The notes: generated by a model from the letters alone, not told the origin. A DNA stretch of 64,000 bases from Vibrio sp. SS-MA-C1-2 (GCF_021513135.1 NZ_CP090980.1:930001-994000), one strand, 5' to 3'. Positions 27,567 to 37,792 are shown, numbered from the stretch's first letter. Translations and numbers: made by a program.

Positions 27567-28514
27567 ATGAAGTCTCTAATAAAAAAAATGATACCAGTGA
27601 GTTCATTTGACCAACTTAAAAAGATAAAGTACGAGTTAACATATAAAAGTCGATTTGAAAATGAACATGGTTATGAATTGAATTTAAAAAATCCTGTAAC
27701 TTTTAATGATAAAATATTCTATAGAAAGTATTTTGGTAATTGTCAAACAATGGCAACAATTGCGGATAAGGTTAAGGTCAGAGATATTGTCGCTGAAAGA
27801 GTCGGTGATAAGTACTTAACTAAGTTCTATGGTACTTATAAAAAGTTAACGATTGAAGATTGGGAGCAACTTCCAGAAAAATTTGTTTTAAAAACCAATC
27901 ATGGAAGTGGTCCTAATCATCTTGAAATTGTTACAGATAAGAAGAGCGCTGATAAAGAACGAATTATTGCAAAACTAAACCGTGCAATTGATGAGTGTCA
28001 AAGTGCACCGATGCATGAACCTTTTTATGCTTATATTGATAAAATGATTTTAGCTGAAGAATATATTGAATCCGAACAGTCAACACCAAATGATTATAAG
28101 TTTCATTGCTTTAAAGAAAAAATATATATTCAAGTAGATACCGGTAGATATGAAGACCATCGACGTAGCCTTTTTACGCTTGATTGGCAACGATTACCAT
28201 TTCGTCTAGGAAAAATTGCTGAAGTGGAGGAGTGTTATCCACCAGAAAACTTAGAAGAAATGATTAAGGTAACAAAAGAATTAGCGAAAGGTTTTGATTA
28301 TATCCGTGTCGACCTTTATAGCGTTAATGACAAAATATACTTCGGTGAACTAACGCAAACCCATGGTAGCGGCCATGATGATTTTCTTCCAATTAACGAA
28401 GATGTTAAATGGGGAAAACATTGGGCACTTGATTATGATAATGAAAATTTATATCAAGCTAACGCACCAAAACCAAAATTAGATAGCAGCCTTGTATTTA
28501 AGACTGACAAATAA
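27567..28514 (+). CDS. TupA-like ATP-grasp protein
   Basis: A 315-residue protein resembling the ATPgrasp_TupA family found in capsule and teichuronopeptide loci. Recognisable are FVLKTNHGSGPNHLEIV (ATP-binding lysine and small loop), AEEYIES, NDYKFHCFKEKIY, and the metal-ligand region FDYIRVDLYSVNDKIYFGELT. ATP-grasp enzymes join a carboxylate to an amine or similar group, so a reaction on a uronic acid carboxyl of the EPS is attractive but unproven. Annotators often label the family as glycosyltransferase. Confidence 0.75.
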   Translation: MKSLIKKMIPVSSFDQLKKIKYELTYKSRFENEHGYELNLKNPVTFNDKIFYRKYFGNCQTMATIADKVKVRDIVAERVGDKYLTKFYGTYKKLTIEDWEQLPEKFVLKTNHGSGPNHLEIVTDKKSADKERIIAKLNRAIDECQSAPMHEPFYAYIDKMILAEEYIESEQSTPNDYKFHCFKEKIYIQVDTGRYEDHRRSLFTLDWQRLPFRLGKIAEVEECYPPENLEEMIKVTKELAKGFDYIRVDLYSVNDKIYFGELTQTHGSGHDDFLPINEDVKWGKHWALDYDNENLYQANAPKPKLDSSLVFKTDK

Positions 28515-28541
28515 AAATTATAAAATAAAGGTACAAATAAA

Positions 28542-29714
28542 ATGATTAAAATTGCCGTTGTAGGTACAGGTTATGTAGGTTTATCAAATGCAATGCTTCT
28601 TGCTCAAAATAATGAAGTTGTTGCTGTTGATTTAGTTAAAGAAAAAATTGATTTATTAAATAAAAAAGAATCACCTATTGTTGATGCAGAAATTACTCAC
28701 TTTTTACAAAATAAAGAATTAAACTTTGTTGCCACACTTGATAAGCATCAAGCATACAAAAATGCAGATTTTATTATTATTGCAACACCAACGGATTATG
28801 ATTCAGAAACTAATTACTTTAATACCTCTTCAGTTGAAAGTGTGATTAAAGAAGTGATGGAGATTAATCCAAAAGCAACGATGGTTATCAAATCAACGGT
28901 TCCTGTGGGTTATACCGAAAAAGTAAAACGTGAACTAGGGACTGAAAATGTCATCTTTTCTCCTGAATTTTTACGAGAAGGCAAAGCGTTATACGATAAC
29001 CTACATCCATCACGTATTATTGTTGGCGAGCAGAGTGAACGTGCAGAGATATTTGCTAATTTACTTGTTGAAGGTGCAGAAAAAGAAAATATCGATATTT
29101 TATATACTGAACCAACTGAAGCAGAAGCGGTAAAATTATTCTCGAATACATACTTAGCTCTTCGAGTCGCCTATTTTAATGAATTAGACTCATATGCGGC
29201 AAGTTTTGGTTTAAACGCTAAACAGATTATCAATGCTGTCTCTTTAGATCCACGTATTGGATCACATTATAATAATCCTTCTTTTGGTTATGGTGGATAT
29301 TGCTTACCAAAAGATACAAAACAACTATTAGCAAACTATAAAGATGTACCAAATAGTCTGATTAAAGCAATTGTTGATTCAAATGGTACACGTAAAGATT
29401 TCATTGCTAATGCAATCCTTAAGAAAAAACCAAAAGTTGTTGGTGTTTATCGACTAATTATGAAAGCGGGTTCTGATAACTTTAGAGCTTCATCAATTCA
29501 AGGAATTATGAAACGTCTTAAAGCAAAAGGCATTGAAGTTGTTATTTATGAACCTGTATTGAAAGAGAGTCAATTCTTTAACTCTGAGGTGATTGAAGAT
29601 CTCAATGAATTTAAGCAAAAATCAGACGTCATTGTTTCTAACCGAATGGTTGAAGAGCTGGAAGACGTATTAGACAAAGTTTACACCCGAGACCTGTTTG
29701 GCTCAGATTCATGA
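28542..29714 (+). CDS. ugd: UDP-glucose 6-dehydrogenase
   Basis: A 390-residue NAD-dependent enzyme oxidising UDP-glucose to UDP-glucuronate. The Rossmann loop is GTGYVG (8-13). The catalytic cysteine is in [11 protein letters not shown] (C254) and the substrate loop is [15 protein letters not shown]. Length matches the E. coli enzyme. It shows that the polymer very probably contains glucuronic acid or a derivative. The stop overlaps the flippase start (ATGA). Confidence 0.93.
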   Translation: MIKIAVVGTGYVGLSNAMLLAQNNEVVAVDLVKEKIDLLNKKESPIVDAEITHFLQNKELNFVATLDKHQAYKNADFIIIATPTDYDSETNYFNTSSVESVIKEVMEINPKATMVIKSTVPVGYTEKVKRELGTENVIFSPEFLREGKALYDNLHPSRIIVGEQSERAEIFANLLVEGAEKENIDILYTEPTEAEAVKLFSNTYLALRVAYFNELDSYAASFGLNAKQIINAVSLDPRIGSHYNNPSFGYGGYCLPKDTKQLLANYKDVPNSLIKAIVDSNGTRKDFIANAILKKKPKVVGVYRLIMKAGSDNFRASSIQGIMKRLKAKGIEVVIYEPVLKESQFFNSEVIEDLNEFKQKSDVIVSNRMVEELEDVLDKVYTRDLFGSDS

Positions 29715-30988
29715 GTTTAAAGGGAAATAAATTCCTAACGAATGCAGTCTGGCTTTTTAGCGAAAAAATATTAACAATTATTGGTACTCTATTAATCACT
29801 ATTTACACGGCCCGTTATTTAGGGCCAAGTAAAATGGGAAGTATTAATTACGCCATTGCGCTTGCGAGTATGATTTTACCCCTGGCGCAATTGGGGAGTG
29901 TTTCTTTAATTTTTGATAAAGCAGCAAAGAGCCGATTGCAAGGTATTAGGCTCTTGCTCTCTAGTCAGTGGTTACGAGGATTAATATTTGTTGCTATCTC
30001 CGTTATTGTTATTGGCTATGAATATTCAAATCAACTAGAAACTGAAGAGTTACTTGTTTTAATTGGTATTTTAATCAGCTTTTACTTTACAGGGTTAGAT
30101 TCTTACAAGCCTTTTTTTGATGCGACACTTAATTCAAAAATAAATGTATGGGCATCACAATTAGGTCTGTTATTATCTCATGCTGTTCGATTATTATTAA
30201 TATTTTTATCAGCAAAGTTCTACTTCTTTGTTATTCCATATATTATTAATACATCGATACCATACTTTATAAAAAAATATCGATTTAAAAAAGAGTGTAA
30301 AGATGTAATTCCAACCAAAGCAAAAAAGAAGTACAGTAAATTTGCACTTAATGCCGGCATTCCGCTTGCTTTATCTGGGTTTTCAATTGCTATTTATATT
30401 AAAATAAACCAAGTTATTTTGGCGAATTATAGTAATTTAACTGAAGTTGGCTTATATGGAGCTGCAAGTACGATTAGTTCTGGATGGTTCTTTTTACCGG
30501 GCACAATTATCACAGTCTGTTTAACGAAAGTTTTAGTTGATAAAAAAGAGAAACAAAAAGGGTTCTCATTTATATACCTAATGACAACATTAGTATCATT
30601 ACCAATATTAGCTTTTACCTATTTTTTTCAAGAGCAAATAATGTTTTATACCTTTGGTTCTGAATTTATGGGCGCCATTGATATCCTGATGATACTGTCT
30701 ATTTCGACACTATTTTCTGTGTGGGGAACAGTCGGTTATAGAATTATTATTAACTATGCTGGTTACAAGTTTATGATGGTAAAAATGTTTGTCATGGCTT
30801 TGATTAATGTATGTCTAGCATTGGTATTAGTGAAAAGTTATGGAATTATCGGAGCTGCTTATTCTGTTTTAATTACAGAAATTATATCAGCGACGTTGGC
30901 TAATTTTTTCTTTACTAAAGTATCCATTGCTAAAATACAAATTAAACAGTTTATCTCTTTATCTTATATTAGGAAGTTTGTTCAATGA
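29711..30988 (+). CDS. Wzx-type oligosaccharide flippase, copy 1
   Basis: A 425-residue membrane protein of the MOP superfamily with about 12 hydrophobic helices. The N-terminal [18 protein letters not shown] leads into the conserved [22 protein letters not shown]. It would move the undecaprenyl-linked repeat unit across the inner membrane. Its start codon overlaps the ugd stop by 4 bases, so the two are co-translated. A second flippase is encoded at 31635. Confidence 0.85.
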   Translation: MSLKGNKFLTNAVWLFSEKILTIIGTLLITIYTARYLGPSKMGSINYAIALASMILPLAQLGSVSLIFDKAAKSRLQGIRLLLSSQWLRGLIFVAISVIVIGYEYSNQLETEELLVLIGILISFYFTGLDSYKPFFDATLNSKINVWASQLGLLLSHAVRLLLIFLSAKFYFFVIPYIINTSIPYFIKKYRFKKECKDVIPTKAKKKYSKFALNAGIPLALSGFSIAIYIKINQVILANYSNLTEVGLYGAASTISSGWFFLPGTIITVCLTKVLVDKKEKQKGFSFIYLMTTLVSLPILAFTYFFQEQIMFYTFGSEFMGAIDILMILSISTLFSVWGTVGYRIIINYAGYKFMMVKMFVMALINVCLALVLVKSYGIIGAAYSVLITEIISATLANFFFTKVSIAKIQIKQFISLSYIRKFVQ

Positions 30989-31046
30989 TTCTGATCTTAA
31001 TTTATTCTCTTTTTTAGTTTTAATAAAATAACTCAATTTATATTAA

Positions 31047-31071
31047 GAGGGGGTAGAAACTCTACCCTTTA
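31047..31071 (+). terminator. Terminator-like hairpin after flippase 1
   Basis: GGGTAGA pairs with TCTACCC around AAC, followed by TTTA. The loop is short and the tail weak. Confidence 0.5.
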
Positions 31072-31170
31072 TCTAACCGTTTATCTATAAACATAGCGTT
31101 CATTCATACCAACTAGAAAATTGATAAGCTATGAATATCTAATAATTATAATAAAAAGGCAATTTAAATA

Positions 31171-31455
31171 ATGACTTCAAATGTCAATTGTCGCTTTTGT
31201 CAAAAAAGTGACACATTAAAAAAACATGGTAAAGGTGCAAATGGCCATCAACGTTACCGTTGTACTTCATGTAATAAAACATTCCAATCAGACTACTCTT
31301 ATGAAGCCTGTAAGCCTGGAAAGAAAGAGAAAATAGAAGATCTTACTCGACATAATGAAGGGATTCGTGGAACGGCTAGAGCATTAAATGTGAGTATTAA
31401 TACTGTCGTAAGAGCGGTAAAAAGAAATAGAGCACAACATAGCAACGCTCTTTAA
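31171..31455 (+). CDS. Solo IS1 InsA-like DNA-binding protein
   Basis: A 94-residue protein aligned end to end with InsA, the helper and repressor protein of IS1. The zinc knuckle is C7-x2-C10 and C31-x2-C34 (CRFC and CTSC), with HQRYRCTSCNKTFQ between. The segment YEACKPGKKEKI is followed by a helix-turn-helix, GTARALNVSINTVVRAVKR. There is no insB: the frames downstream stop at once, and the next 180 bp are non-coding. I see no IS1 terminal repeats. It is either a decayed IS1 or a domesticated regulator of the surrounding EPS genes. A modest AAGG lies about 13 bases before the ATG. Confidence 0.75.
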   Translation: MTSNVNCRFCQKSDTLKKHGKGANGHQRYRCTSCNKTFQSDYSYEACKPGKKEKIEDLTRHNEGIRGTARALNVSINTVVRAVKRNRAQHSNAL

Positions 31456-31557
31456 CTTATTGTTTTTTCATGTTGGCTACAAAATTATAATAATAATTGC
31501 AAGTTGCCGATGTAAAATTTAAGAAGTTGGATATAATTATATTCGTTGTTTAAGATA

Positions 31558-31593
31558 TCACCCTCTCCATTATTGTTGAGGGTGATTGTTTTT
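31558..31593 (+). terminator. Terminator after the InsA-like gene
   Basis: TCACCCTC pairs with GAGGGTGA, followed by TTGTTTTT. Confidence 0.8.
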
Positions 31594-31634
31594 CTAAATA
31601 TTGCTCATATTTATTTTAAATTAGGCTAATTTTA

Positions 31635-32894
31635 ATGAAGTCATCAATTATCGCGCTGTTTATTAAAGTAGCAGCCGGTGCACTAAACTATTTACTATTT
31701 ATATCTTTATCAAACACTTTTTCAGTAAATGACTATTCATTGTTCGTCTCTATTTTTAGTGCTTCAATGCTGCTCTCTTCTTTTTTTGGAGCAGGACAAC
31801 AAAATTTTATTATAAAAACATTTTCTTTAGAAGATATTAGTAGTAATCGAATTTTAAATAGTTTAAGTATACTGTTAGCATCCATTGTTGTTTGTACCGT
31901 TGTATCAGTCACTTATTTTTATTATATTCTTGATTATACTGGTTATATTTTTGCAGGAACATTATTACTTACACTGTCTCTTTCTTTATCACATGGAACA
32001 TTAGGGTTTTTACGAGTTCAAAACAAACTTAATTACGCCTTAATTTCTAAAGATATCGTTTGGCGATTTTTAGTGATTGTTGCGATTCTGATTTTCTCAA
32101 TGTTTCATGTAAGTATTGAATATGTCATCTTTACGGCTGGCTTGTTGATGTTTCTATTGATCATATTACAGCTAGTTAAGGTGAAATTAAACGCTAAATT
32201 TACAGATGTTATAAGAAATAGACCAGAGAAATCAGATGTTAAGACGAGTTTTGCATTAGCATTAATTGCACTTATCTCTGGTGCTGATTTTTATCTTTAT
32301 ACCATTATTGCACATAAAGAGTTTTCCAACCTAGATGTTTCGGCTGCATTTTCATCATTTAAAACAGTCGAATTGATAGGTATGTTTTTAATGGTTGTTT
32401 CATTAGTTTACTCAACTAAAATTGCTGATGCAGTTAGAAAAAATAGAGTGGACTTACTGCAATCTATTTGTAATAAACAAATGATATTACAAATAGTACC
32501 AACAATCGTTTGTGTATTGATCGTGTTTTTCTTATCAAGTTTCCTACTTGGACTATATAACGCAGATTTTAAACAATACGCACTGTTTTTACAGTTACTT
32601 ATGGGCATTGTTCTTTTTAACTCACTTTGTGGTAGTACGGGTTCTTTACTGCAATTGTGTGGATTACAGTGGCATCATGTAGTTATACAATCTATATCTC
32701 TTATATTGTCAGTCATTGCGATATATCTAACAATGGATTATTTCGGAATCTATTCTTTGATTATCGGTTATGCAATTTCAAAATTTCTCTGGAATATTTT
32801 AGCAGTAACCTTGCTAATTAAGAAAGTGGGTGTTGATCCAACAATATTTGGCTTACTAAAAAATAATAATAAAGGTAATAAAAATGAACACTAA
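31635..32894 (+). CDS. Wzx-type polysaccharide flippase/biosynthesis protein, copy 2
   Basis: A 419-residue multispanning membrane protein with about 12 hydrophobic helices, and the flippase-like opening FIKVAAGALNYLLFISLSN followed by FSVNDYSLFVSIFSAS. It is distinct from the flippase at 29711 rather than a recent copy. Its last 11 bases overlap the pyruvyltransferase start, so these two form one unit after the InsA-like gene terminator. Confidence 0.78.
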   Translation: MKSSIIALFIKVAAGALNYLLFISLSNTFSVNDYSLFVSIFSASMLLSSFFGAGQQNFIIKTFSLEDISSNRILNSLSILLASIVVCTVVSVTYFYYILDYTGYIFAGTLLLTLSLSLSHGTLGFLRVQNKLNYALISKDIVWRFLVIVAILIFSMFHVSIEYVIFTAGLLMFLLIILQLVKVKLNAKFTDVIRNRPEKSDVKTSFALALIALISGADFYLYTIIAHKEFSNLDVSAAFSSFKTVELIGMFLMVVSLVYSTKIADAVRKNRVDLLQSICNKQMILQIVPTIVCVLIVFFLSSFLLGLYNADFKQYALFLQLLMGIVLFNSLCGSTGSLLQLCGLQWHHVVIQSISLILSVIAIYLTMDYFGIYSLIIGYAISKFLWNILAVTLLIKKVGVDPTIFGLLKNNNKGNKNEH

Positions 32895-33909
32895 TTCATA
32901 TTTTTCATTTGGCACTCAATTTGAAAATGTTGGAGATACATTAATCAATAAGAATTTACTTGATCTGGTTTCAAATAATTCTGATTGTTATGCTGATTTT
33001 AGTCGCTGTCCTCAAACGTTCAAAAACGAATTTTCTGACTCTAACTATACTGATGTTAATGGCTATCTTTCACTGTGTATTCAAATTTTAAAAGCCAGAA
33101 TGAGTGGGAAAAAATGTAACTTTTTCTTTAGCCCAGGTGGCTATATTGGTGAGTTGTCTAATGCTAAATTTTTCAACAAAATCATCCTTACTTTAAGTTA
33201 CCTATTTTTACTTTTGATTGGTGTGAATTTTATCTGCTTAGGTGTTTCTTACGAATCACTAGGAAAGAAAAACAGATTTTTCATCAAGTTACGATCTAAA
33301 CTTAGTAAGTTTAATTATGTGAGAGATAAAAAGACTTACGATTATTGTATCGATAATAACATTTCTGTTACTGAAGTGAAGCCAGATCTTGCTTACTATT
33401 ATGATGATATTCAAAGCAGCAAAGAGACACAAGATTTATTGTTCTCATTTCGAGTTGATCAGTCTGAAAAATTAAAAGCTGAAATCTTAGAACAAGTGAC
33501 CGGTTTCCTTGCTGATAAAAAAGAGCGTAACGTTGTTTTCTATTCACAAGTAGAACGTGATGCTCCTTTTATGAAAGAGTGTAGCGAACACTTTTCACAA
33601 TTAGGCTATAACTGTCAACATGTTGATAAAAGCACTAGCCTAAAAGAAACATTAGCTTATTTTACAGAGAATCAGTTTAATGTTATCTCAAATCGTCTTC
33701 ATGTCTTACTGGTTTCGACATTACGCGGCAGCAAAATCATTCCAGTTTCTGATGGTGTTAATAACAATAAGATTGAAGGCTTGTTTAAAGATGCAAATGT
33801 TAAAGTAGAGCAATTTTCTAATATTAAAGATTTCAAGGATGAAAATTTTCATGAAATCAAAGAGTATGCTGTCAATCGATATAATGACTTGCTAAAAATT
33901 ATTTTTTAA
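32884..33909 (+). CDS. Polysaccharide pyruvyltransferase family protein
   Basis: A 341-residue protein of the PS_pyruv_trans family. These enzymes use phosphoenolpyruvate to put a pyruvate ketal on a sugar. Family marks are the start FGTQFENVGDTLINKNL, the central FFFSPGGYIGEL, GVSYESLGKKNRFF, and the C-terminal NVISNRLHVLLVSTLRGSKIIPV with the conserved R-x-H. It probably adds acidic groups to the EPS repeat unit. Confidence 0.85.
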   Translation: MNTNSYFSFGTQFENVGDTLINKNLLDLVSNNSDCYADFSRCPQTFKNEFSDSNYTDVNGYLSLCIQILKARMSGKKCNFFFSPGGYIGELSNAKFFNKIILTLSYLFLLLIGVNFICLGVSYESLGKKNRFFIKLRSKLSKFNYVRDKKTYDYCIDNNISVTEVKPDLAYYYDDIQSSKETQDLLFSFRVDQSEKLKAEILEQVTGFLADKKERNVVFYSQVERDAPFMKECSEHFSQLGYNCQHVDKSTSLKETLAYFTENQFNVISNRLHVLLVSTLRGSKIIPVSDGVNNNKIEGLFKDANVKVEQFSNIKDFKDENFHEIKEYAVNRYNDLLKIIF

Positions 33910-34020
33910 TCTTTAAATTATAGAATTTAAATTAATGAAGTTGCAGTTAAGTATTTTGTACTTAACTGCTCTTTATTGTGAATGATATAAAAGTATAACC
34001 CATTAATTAATATGAACTTA

Positions 34021-34042
34021 TAATACGAAATTAATCGTATTA
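34021..34042. repeat. Inverted repeat before the acyltransferase gene
   Basis: TAATACGA and TCGTATTA are separated by 6 bases, 25 bp upstream of the start codon. It could be an operator or a leader hairpin. Confidence 0.4.
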
Positions 34043-34066
34043 GAGCAGGACATAATTAGGTAATAA

Positions 34067-35965
34067 ATGAGTAATTTAACGTTTAGGTATGATATTAATG
34101 GATTGAGAGCTATTGCGGTTATTGCAGTTGTCATCTTCCATTTTAATGCCAATTTGATACCAGGTGGCTTTGCTGGCGTCGATGTTTTTTTTGTAATTTC
34201 TGGCTTTCTTATGACCGGAATAATATTCAAAAGCCTAGAATCTAACACATTTTCAATTTTTAAATTTTATGTTGCTAGAGCCAATCGAATTATTCCATCA
34301 TTGGTGGTTGTCTGCTTAGCTGTTTTAGCGCTAGGATGGTTTATTCTTCCTGCTTTGGAGTATAAGCAATTAGGTAAACACGTGGCGAGTTCGGTATTAT
34401 TTCTTTCAAATATTACCTACTGGCAAGAATCAGGCTATTTTGATGCATCTTCACATACAAAATGGTTATTACATACGTGGTCTCTTTCTGCTGAGTGGCA
34501 GTTTTACATTATTTACCCTGTTGTGCTTGTCTGTTTAAGTCGAGTTTTATCATTATCTACGGTAAAAAAATTATTACTGTTAAGTACCGTTTTAGGTTTC
34601 TTAGCATGTGCTTATATTACACTTAAATGGCCTAATCCAGCTTATTTTCTATTGCCGACTAGAGCTTGGGAAATGATGTTTGGTGGATTAGCATTTTTAT
34701 ACCCACTTAATAACTTAGGTGTTAATAAGAAAAAGAGCATTGAATTTATTGGGTTTTTAGCAATCATTGCGTCATATATTTTTATCTCTGATGATATTGC
34801 TTGGCCTGGTTATTTGGCATTTATTCCAGTATTTGGTACTTACTTAATTTTAATCGCTAATCGTCAAGATAGTGTATTAACCAATAACCCTTTATTTCAA
34901 TATATTGGTAAATGGTCGTACTCTATCTATTTATGGCACTGGCCAATTGTCGTTCTAGGTTACTATTTTGATTTTCCTTATTGGATATTGACTGGGCTTG
35001 TGCTTTCAGTGCTGCTTGGTTTCCTTAATTATCATTTTATTGAGAGATTAAAGTTCAATTCTTATTCTCGAGTTAGGGATTGTTATAAGGTTAAGCCATT
35101 TATTTATTCAGCTGTTGTGCTTGTACTCTCTTTTTATATTACGACTCAACATGGAATTCCTAATCGATTTTCAGAGCAATATAACAAACTAGTCAACATG
35201 GCTGAAGCTAGCCCATATAGAGATAGTTGTCATATTAGCAAATACAAAGATCCAAGTACGTCTTGTGAATATTTCAATGATAATGTGACATGGGCAACGC
35301 TAGGTGATAGTCATACGGTAGAACTCGTTTATGCATTAGCAAAGGAACTTGATAAAAAAGGCGAAGGTATTAAGCACTTTAGCTTTTCTGGATGTGTTCC
35401 ATCTTATAATCAGAACAATGGTTTTAGTCAGTGTTCTAAATGGTATAACGAATCAGTTGAGTATATTCTAAAAGATACAAATATTAAGAATGTTCTACTT
35501 AATCATCGATATACGCTTGATCTTTTTGGTGATCAATTAAGTGATTATCCTGCGATTGCAGATCAAAATTTAACGAATAAAACTCAAGTTATGGTAGAGG
35601 CATTGGATTCATTAATTTTAGTGTTAGCGAATTCAAAAGAGAATGTTTATCTTTTCTATCCAATTCCAGAGCTACCAGAAGATATTCACCATACGCTTCA
35701 TATCGGTTATCGAGACAGTGGTGATAGTATTCAAGAACTTGATGGGACAAGTAAAGCTTGGTACGAAGAGAGAAATCGTTTTATGGTAGATCATTTTGAT
35801 AATGCGACATATCCAGAAAATGTTCATTTTATTAAACCACAAGATATCTTCTGTCAAGCTGATAAATGTTTTGCGATGAAAGATGGTATCCCACTGTATT
35901 TTGATGATAACCATCTATCAATTTATGGTGCAGAAGCTTTGGTAAATGAAATGAATATTCAGTAA
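34067..35965 (+). CDS. OafA-type acyltransferase with SGNH domain
   Basis: A 632-residue membrane O-acetyltransferase. Residues 1-350 form an acyltransferase_3 domain with about ten helices; visible are RYDINGLRAIAVIAV, the catalytic-type HF, GVDVFFVISGF and the arginine-rich YVARANRIIPS. Residues about 400-632 are a periplasmic SGNH hydrolase-like domain with GDSH (TWATLGDSHTVEL) and the C-terminal D-x-x-H (FDDNHLSIYG). It would transfer acetyl groups to the EPS in the periplasm. It is transcribed separately from the upstream pair. Confidence 0.88.
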   Translation: MSNLTFRYDINGLRAIAVIAVVIFHFNANLIPGGFAGVDVFFVISGFLMTGIIFKSLESNTFSIFKFYVARANRIIPSLVVVCLAVLALGWFILPALEYKQLGKHVASSVLFLSNITYWQESGYFDASSHTKWLLHTWSLSAEWQFYIIYPVVLVCLSRVLSLSTVKKLLLLSTVLGFLACAYITLKWPNPAYFLLPTRAWEMMFGGLAFLYPLNNLGVNKKKSIEFIGFLAIIASYIFISDDIAWPGYLAFIPVFGTYLILIANRQDSVLTNNPLFQYIGKWSYSIYLWHWPIVVLGYYFDFPYWILTGLVLSVLLGFLNYHFIERLKFNSYSRVRDCYKVKPFIYSAVVLVLSFYITTQHGIPNRFSEQYNKLVNMAEASPYRDSCHISKYKDPSTSCEYFNDNVTWATLGDSHTVELVYALAKELDKKGEGIKHFSFSGCVPSYNQNNGFSQCSKWYNESVEYILKDTNIKNVLLNHRYTLDLFGDQLSDYPAIADQNLTNKTQVMVEALDSLILVLANSKENVYLFYPIPELPEDIHHTLHIGYRDSGDSIQELDGTSKAWYEERNRFMVDHFDNATYPENVHFIKPQDIFCQADKCFAMKDGIPLYFDDNHLSIYGAEALVNEMNIQ

Positions 35966-36003
35966 CGATAATGATAACGGTAGATGTGATGATACGTTAT
36001 CGA

Positions 36004-36117
36004 TATACCTTTTATATTTGAGTTTGTTAGGTTGTTGGCTATGTTCGTTCACCCCAATCATATTTATGGGGTCTCAATCACTTGCCAGCTACTAACAACT
36101 CCAATTATTTAGGTATA
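36004..36117 (-). repeat. ERIC-like repeat (114 bp)
   Basis: It runs from TATACCTTTTATATTTGAG to TTATTTAGGTATA with ACCCCAATCATATTTATGGGG in the centre, slightly shortened. It lies in the 560-bp spacer 35966-36531. The spacer holds no other clear feature and is otherwise AT-rich. Confidence 0.78.
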
Positions 36118-36531
36118 AAAGTTATTATTATACGATTTAGTTTTTATTGAATATGGTTTTCTAATTTATTTAACAGAAGCATAAAAATTCTTTTTTACTA
36201 GATTTGTATAATAATTTTTAGTGGCTATATTATATATTCAGTATTTGTTAACTTAGATTTCAATAATTTTGTATCTACATTAGTGGCGTTGTCAGTTGAA
36301 GTTTTTCATCTGATCAGTTTTATGTGTTTGATATAGTTCTAAGTATTTGTAATGTACTAAATATGTGTACTAACAGAAGGGAGGGGGTATATATCATCCT
36401 TTATCCTGATTTATAAATAAGAGTTTAATAATAATAATAGTGCTCTTAACATAATCACATGACTAATGAGTGTTTTAACGCATGAAGCTAGTCACTTTGG
36501 TTTACTAAACCTAATTTTAGAGTTATTTATA

Positions 36532-37350
36532 ATGAAAAAAATAATTGCATCAGTAGTTATTCCGTTTTATAAAGATGCCAATCTGTTATATCGAGCAATC
36601 GAGAGTATAACATCCAGCAATGGCAGTGATAGTGTTGAAATTATTGTTGTTAATGATTGTTCAAAAGAGATCTTTGATAAGAGCTCTTTGAGAGAGCATG
36701 ACATCTATATAGAGATGGGAATAAACTCTGGTGCTGCTGTATCAAGAAACATTGGGATTAAAGCATCTCATGGCGATCTTATTTATTTAATGGATAGCGA
36801 TGATTACTTTGTCGAAAAAGATTTTATTCTCGATCATGAGCAGAGTGAACCTGGTGTACTTTATTATTCTGGTATTGACTCTCAAGCTTATTCCAGTTCA
36901 TACCCTGATGAAATTAAACTTGAAGACTATTTTGATTATATTTTTTACAAGTATCCTCATATCTGTCAGACATCGAGTCTCTATTTTAAACGGTCGAATG
37001 ATTTCTTTTTTGATGAGTCTTTACCAAAACATCAAGATTGGGACTTTGTCTATTTCTCAGTGTTAAAGAAAGGGTTCTCCGTTAAAAAAGGCAATGGAAC
37101 TATCTATTTTGACCGATCGGACAGAAAGTCATTGTCTCGAGGTTCAGGTGGGGAAAAATCTCTAGCTTGGATCAATAAGCTAAAAGAGATGTCGGTACTT
37201 AATGATAATATTGTCTTTCATCTGTTAGCTCAATATCCTAGATACTATACCAGCAGTATTTTTGTAAAAAATGCATTTAAATATCTATTAAGTGGGAGAA
37301 CAAGCATTAAGTTTGTCTCTTATAAATTAGTTCATCGAATAATGTCCTAA
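36532..37350 (+). CDS. Family 2 glycosyltransferase
   Basis: A 272-residue GT-A transferase. The start MKKIIASVVIPFYKDANLLYRA is the standard GT2 opening, followed by VEIIVVNDCS, SGAAVSRNIGIKAS, and the metal-binding YLMDSDDYF. Because family members begin here, I prefer the ATG at 36532 to an in-frame ATG 22 codons upstream. The acceptor is unknown. A strong terminator follows. Confidence 0.82.
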   Translation: MKKIIASVVIPFYKDANLLYRAIESITSSNGSDSVEIIVVNDCSKEIFDKSSLREHDIYIEMGINSGAAVSRNIGIKASHGDLIYLMDSDDYFVEKDFILDHEQSEPGVLYYSGIDSQAYSSSYPDEIKLEDYFDYIFYKYPHICQTSSLYFKRSNDFFFDESLPKHQDWDFVYFSVLKKGFSVKKGNGTIYFDRSDRKSLSRGSGGEKSLAWINKLKEMSVLNDNIVFHLLAQYPRYYTSSIFVKNAFKYLLSGRTSIKFVSYKLVHRIMS

Positions 37351-37361
37351 TCGTTAAAAAT

Positions 37362-37387
37362 AGCCCCTTTATTCAGGGGCTTTTTAT
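37362..37387 (+). terminator. Terminator after the GT2 gene
   Basis: AGCCCCT pairs with AGGGGCT around TTATTC, followed by a T run. Confidence 0.88.
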
Positions 37388-37563
37388 TAATCAAAATTTT
37401 TGCCTCAAAGCTTAAACTTTTCTATACCTAAAATCATTGAAGTGGTACGCGTGATAAATATGACATGAAAGTCACAATATATAGATATCTATATAGTAGA
37501 GACAAGATCATGTTTATTTTCACCGATCTAACCTAATCATTTCAATGAATGTGGGATATTACC

Positions 37564-37693
37564 TATTTACCTAAAATAATTGGCGTTGCTAGTAGGCGGC
37601 AAGCGAGTGAGGCCCCATGAGTATAGAGGCTCTATATGATTGGGGTGAACGAGCGACGCCAACAACCTAACAGCTTCAAGTATGAGGGGTATA
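37564..37693 (+). repeat. ERIC-like repeat, full length
   Basis: It runs from TATTTACCTAAAATAATTGG to ATGAGGGGTATA, with the complete central stem (GAGGCCCCATGAG and ATGATTGGGG). Confidence 0.85.
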
Positions 37694-37726
37694 TCGCTTT
37701 GAGGCATATCTAAATTAATTCGCTCT

Positions 37727-37758
37727 TATACCTAGCAACTTCAAGTAAGAAGGGTATA
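37727..37758 (+). repeat. ERIC-like terminal remnant (32 bp)
   Basis: TATACCTAGCAACTTCAAG joins the extreme left end of the repeat directly to its right end (AGAAGGGTATA), so all the interior is deleted. It is 34 bp from the start of the next gene and may set its leader. Confidence 0.6.
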
Positions 37759-37792
37759 TAACATTTATTAGGGCAGTTTTATAAGGTAAATT

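Noticed and set aside
31000-31640. A complete IS1-type insertion sequence
   Set aside because: There is no insB frame, no slippery A6C site with an open -1 frame, and no recognisable terminal inverted repeats or target duplication.
36466-36531. N-terminal extension of the GT2 protein
   Set aside because: The extra 22 residues lack similarity to GT2 openings and the upstream ATG has no clear SD; the family start is at 36532.
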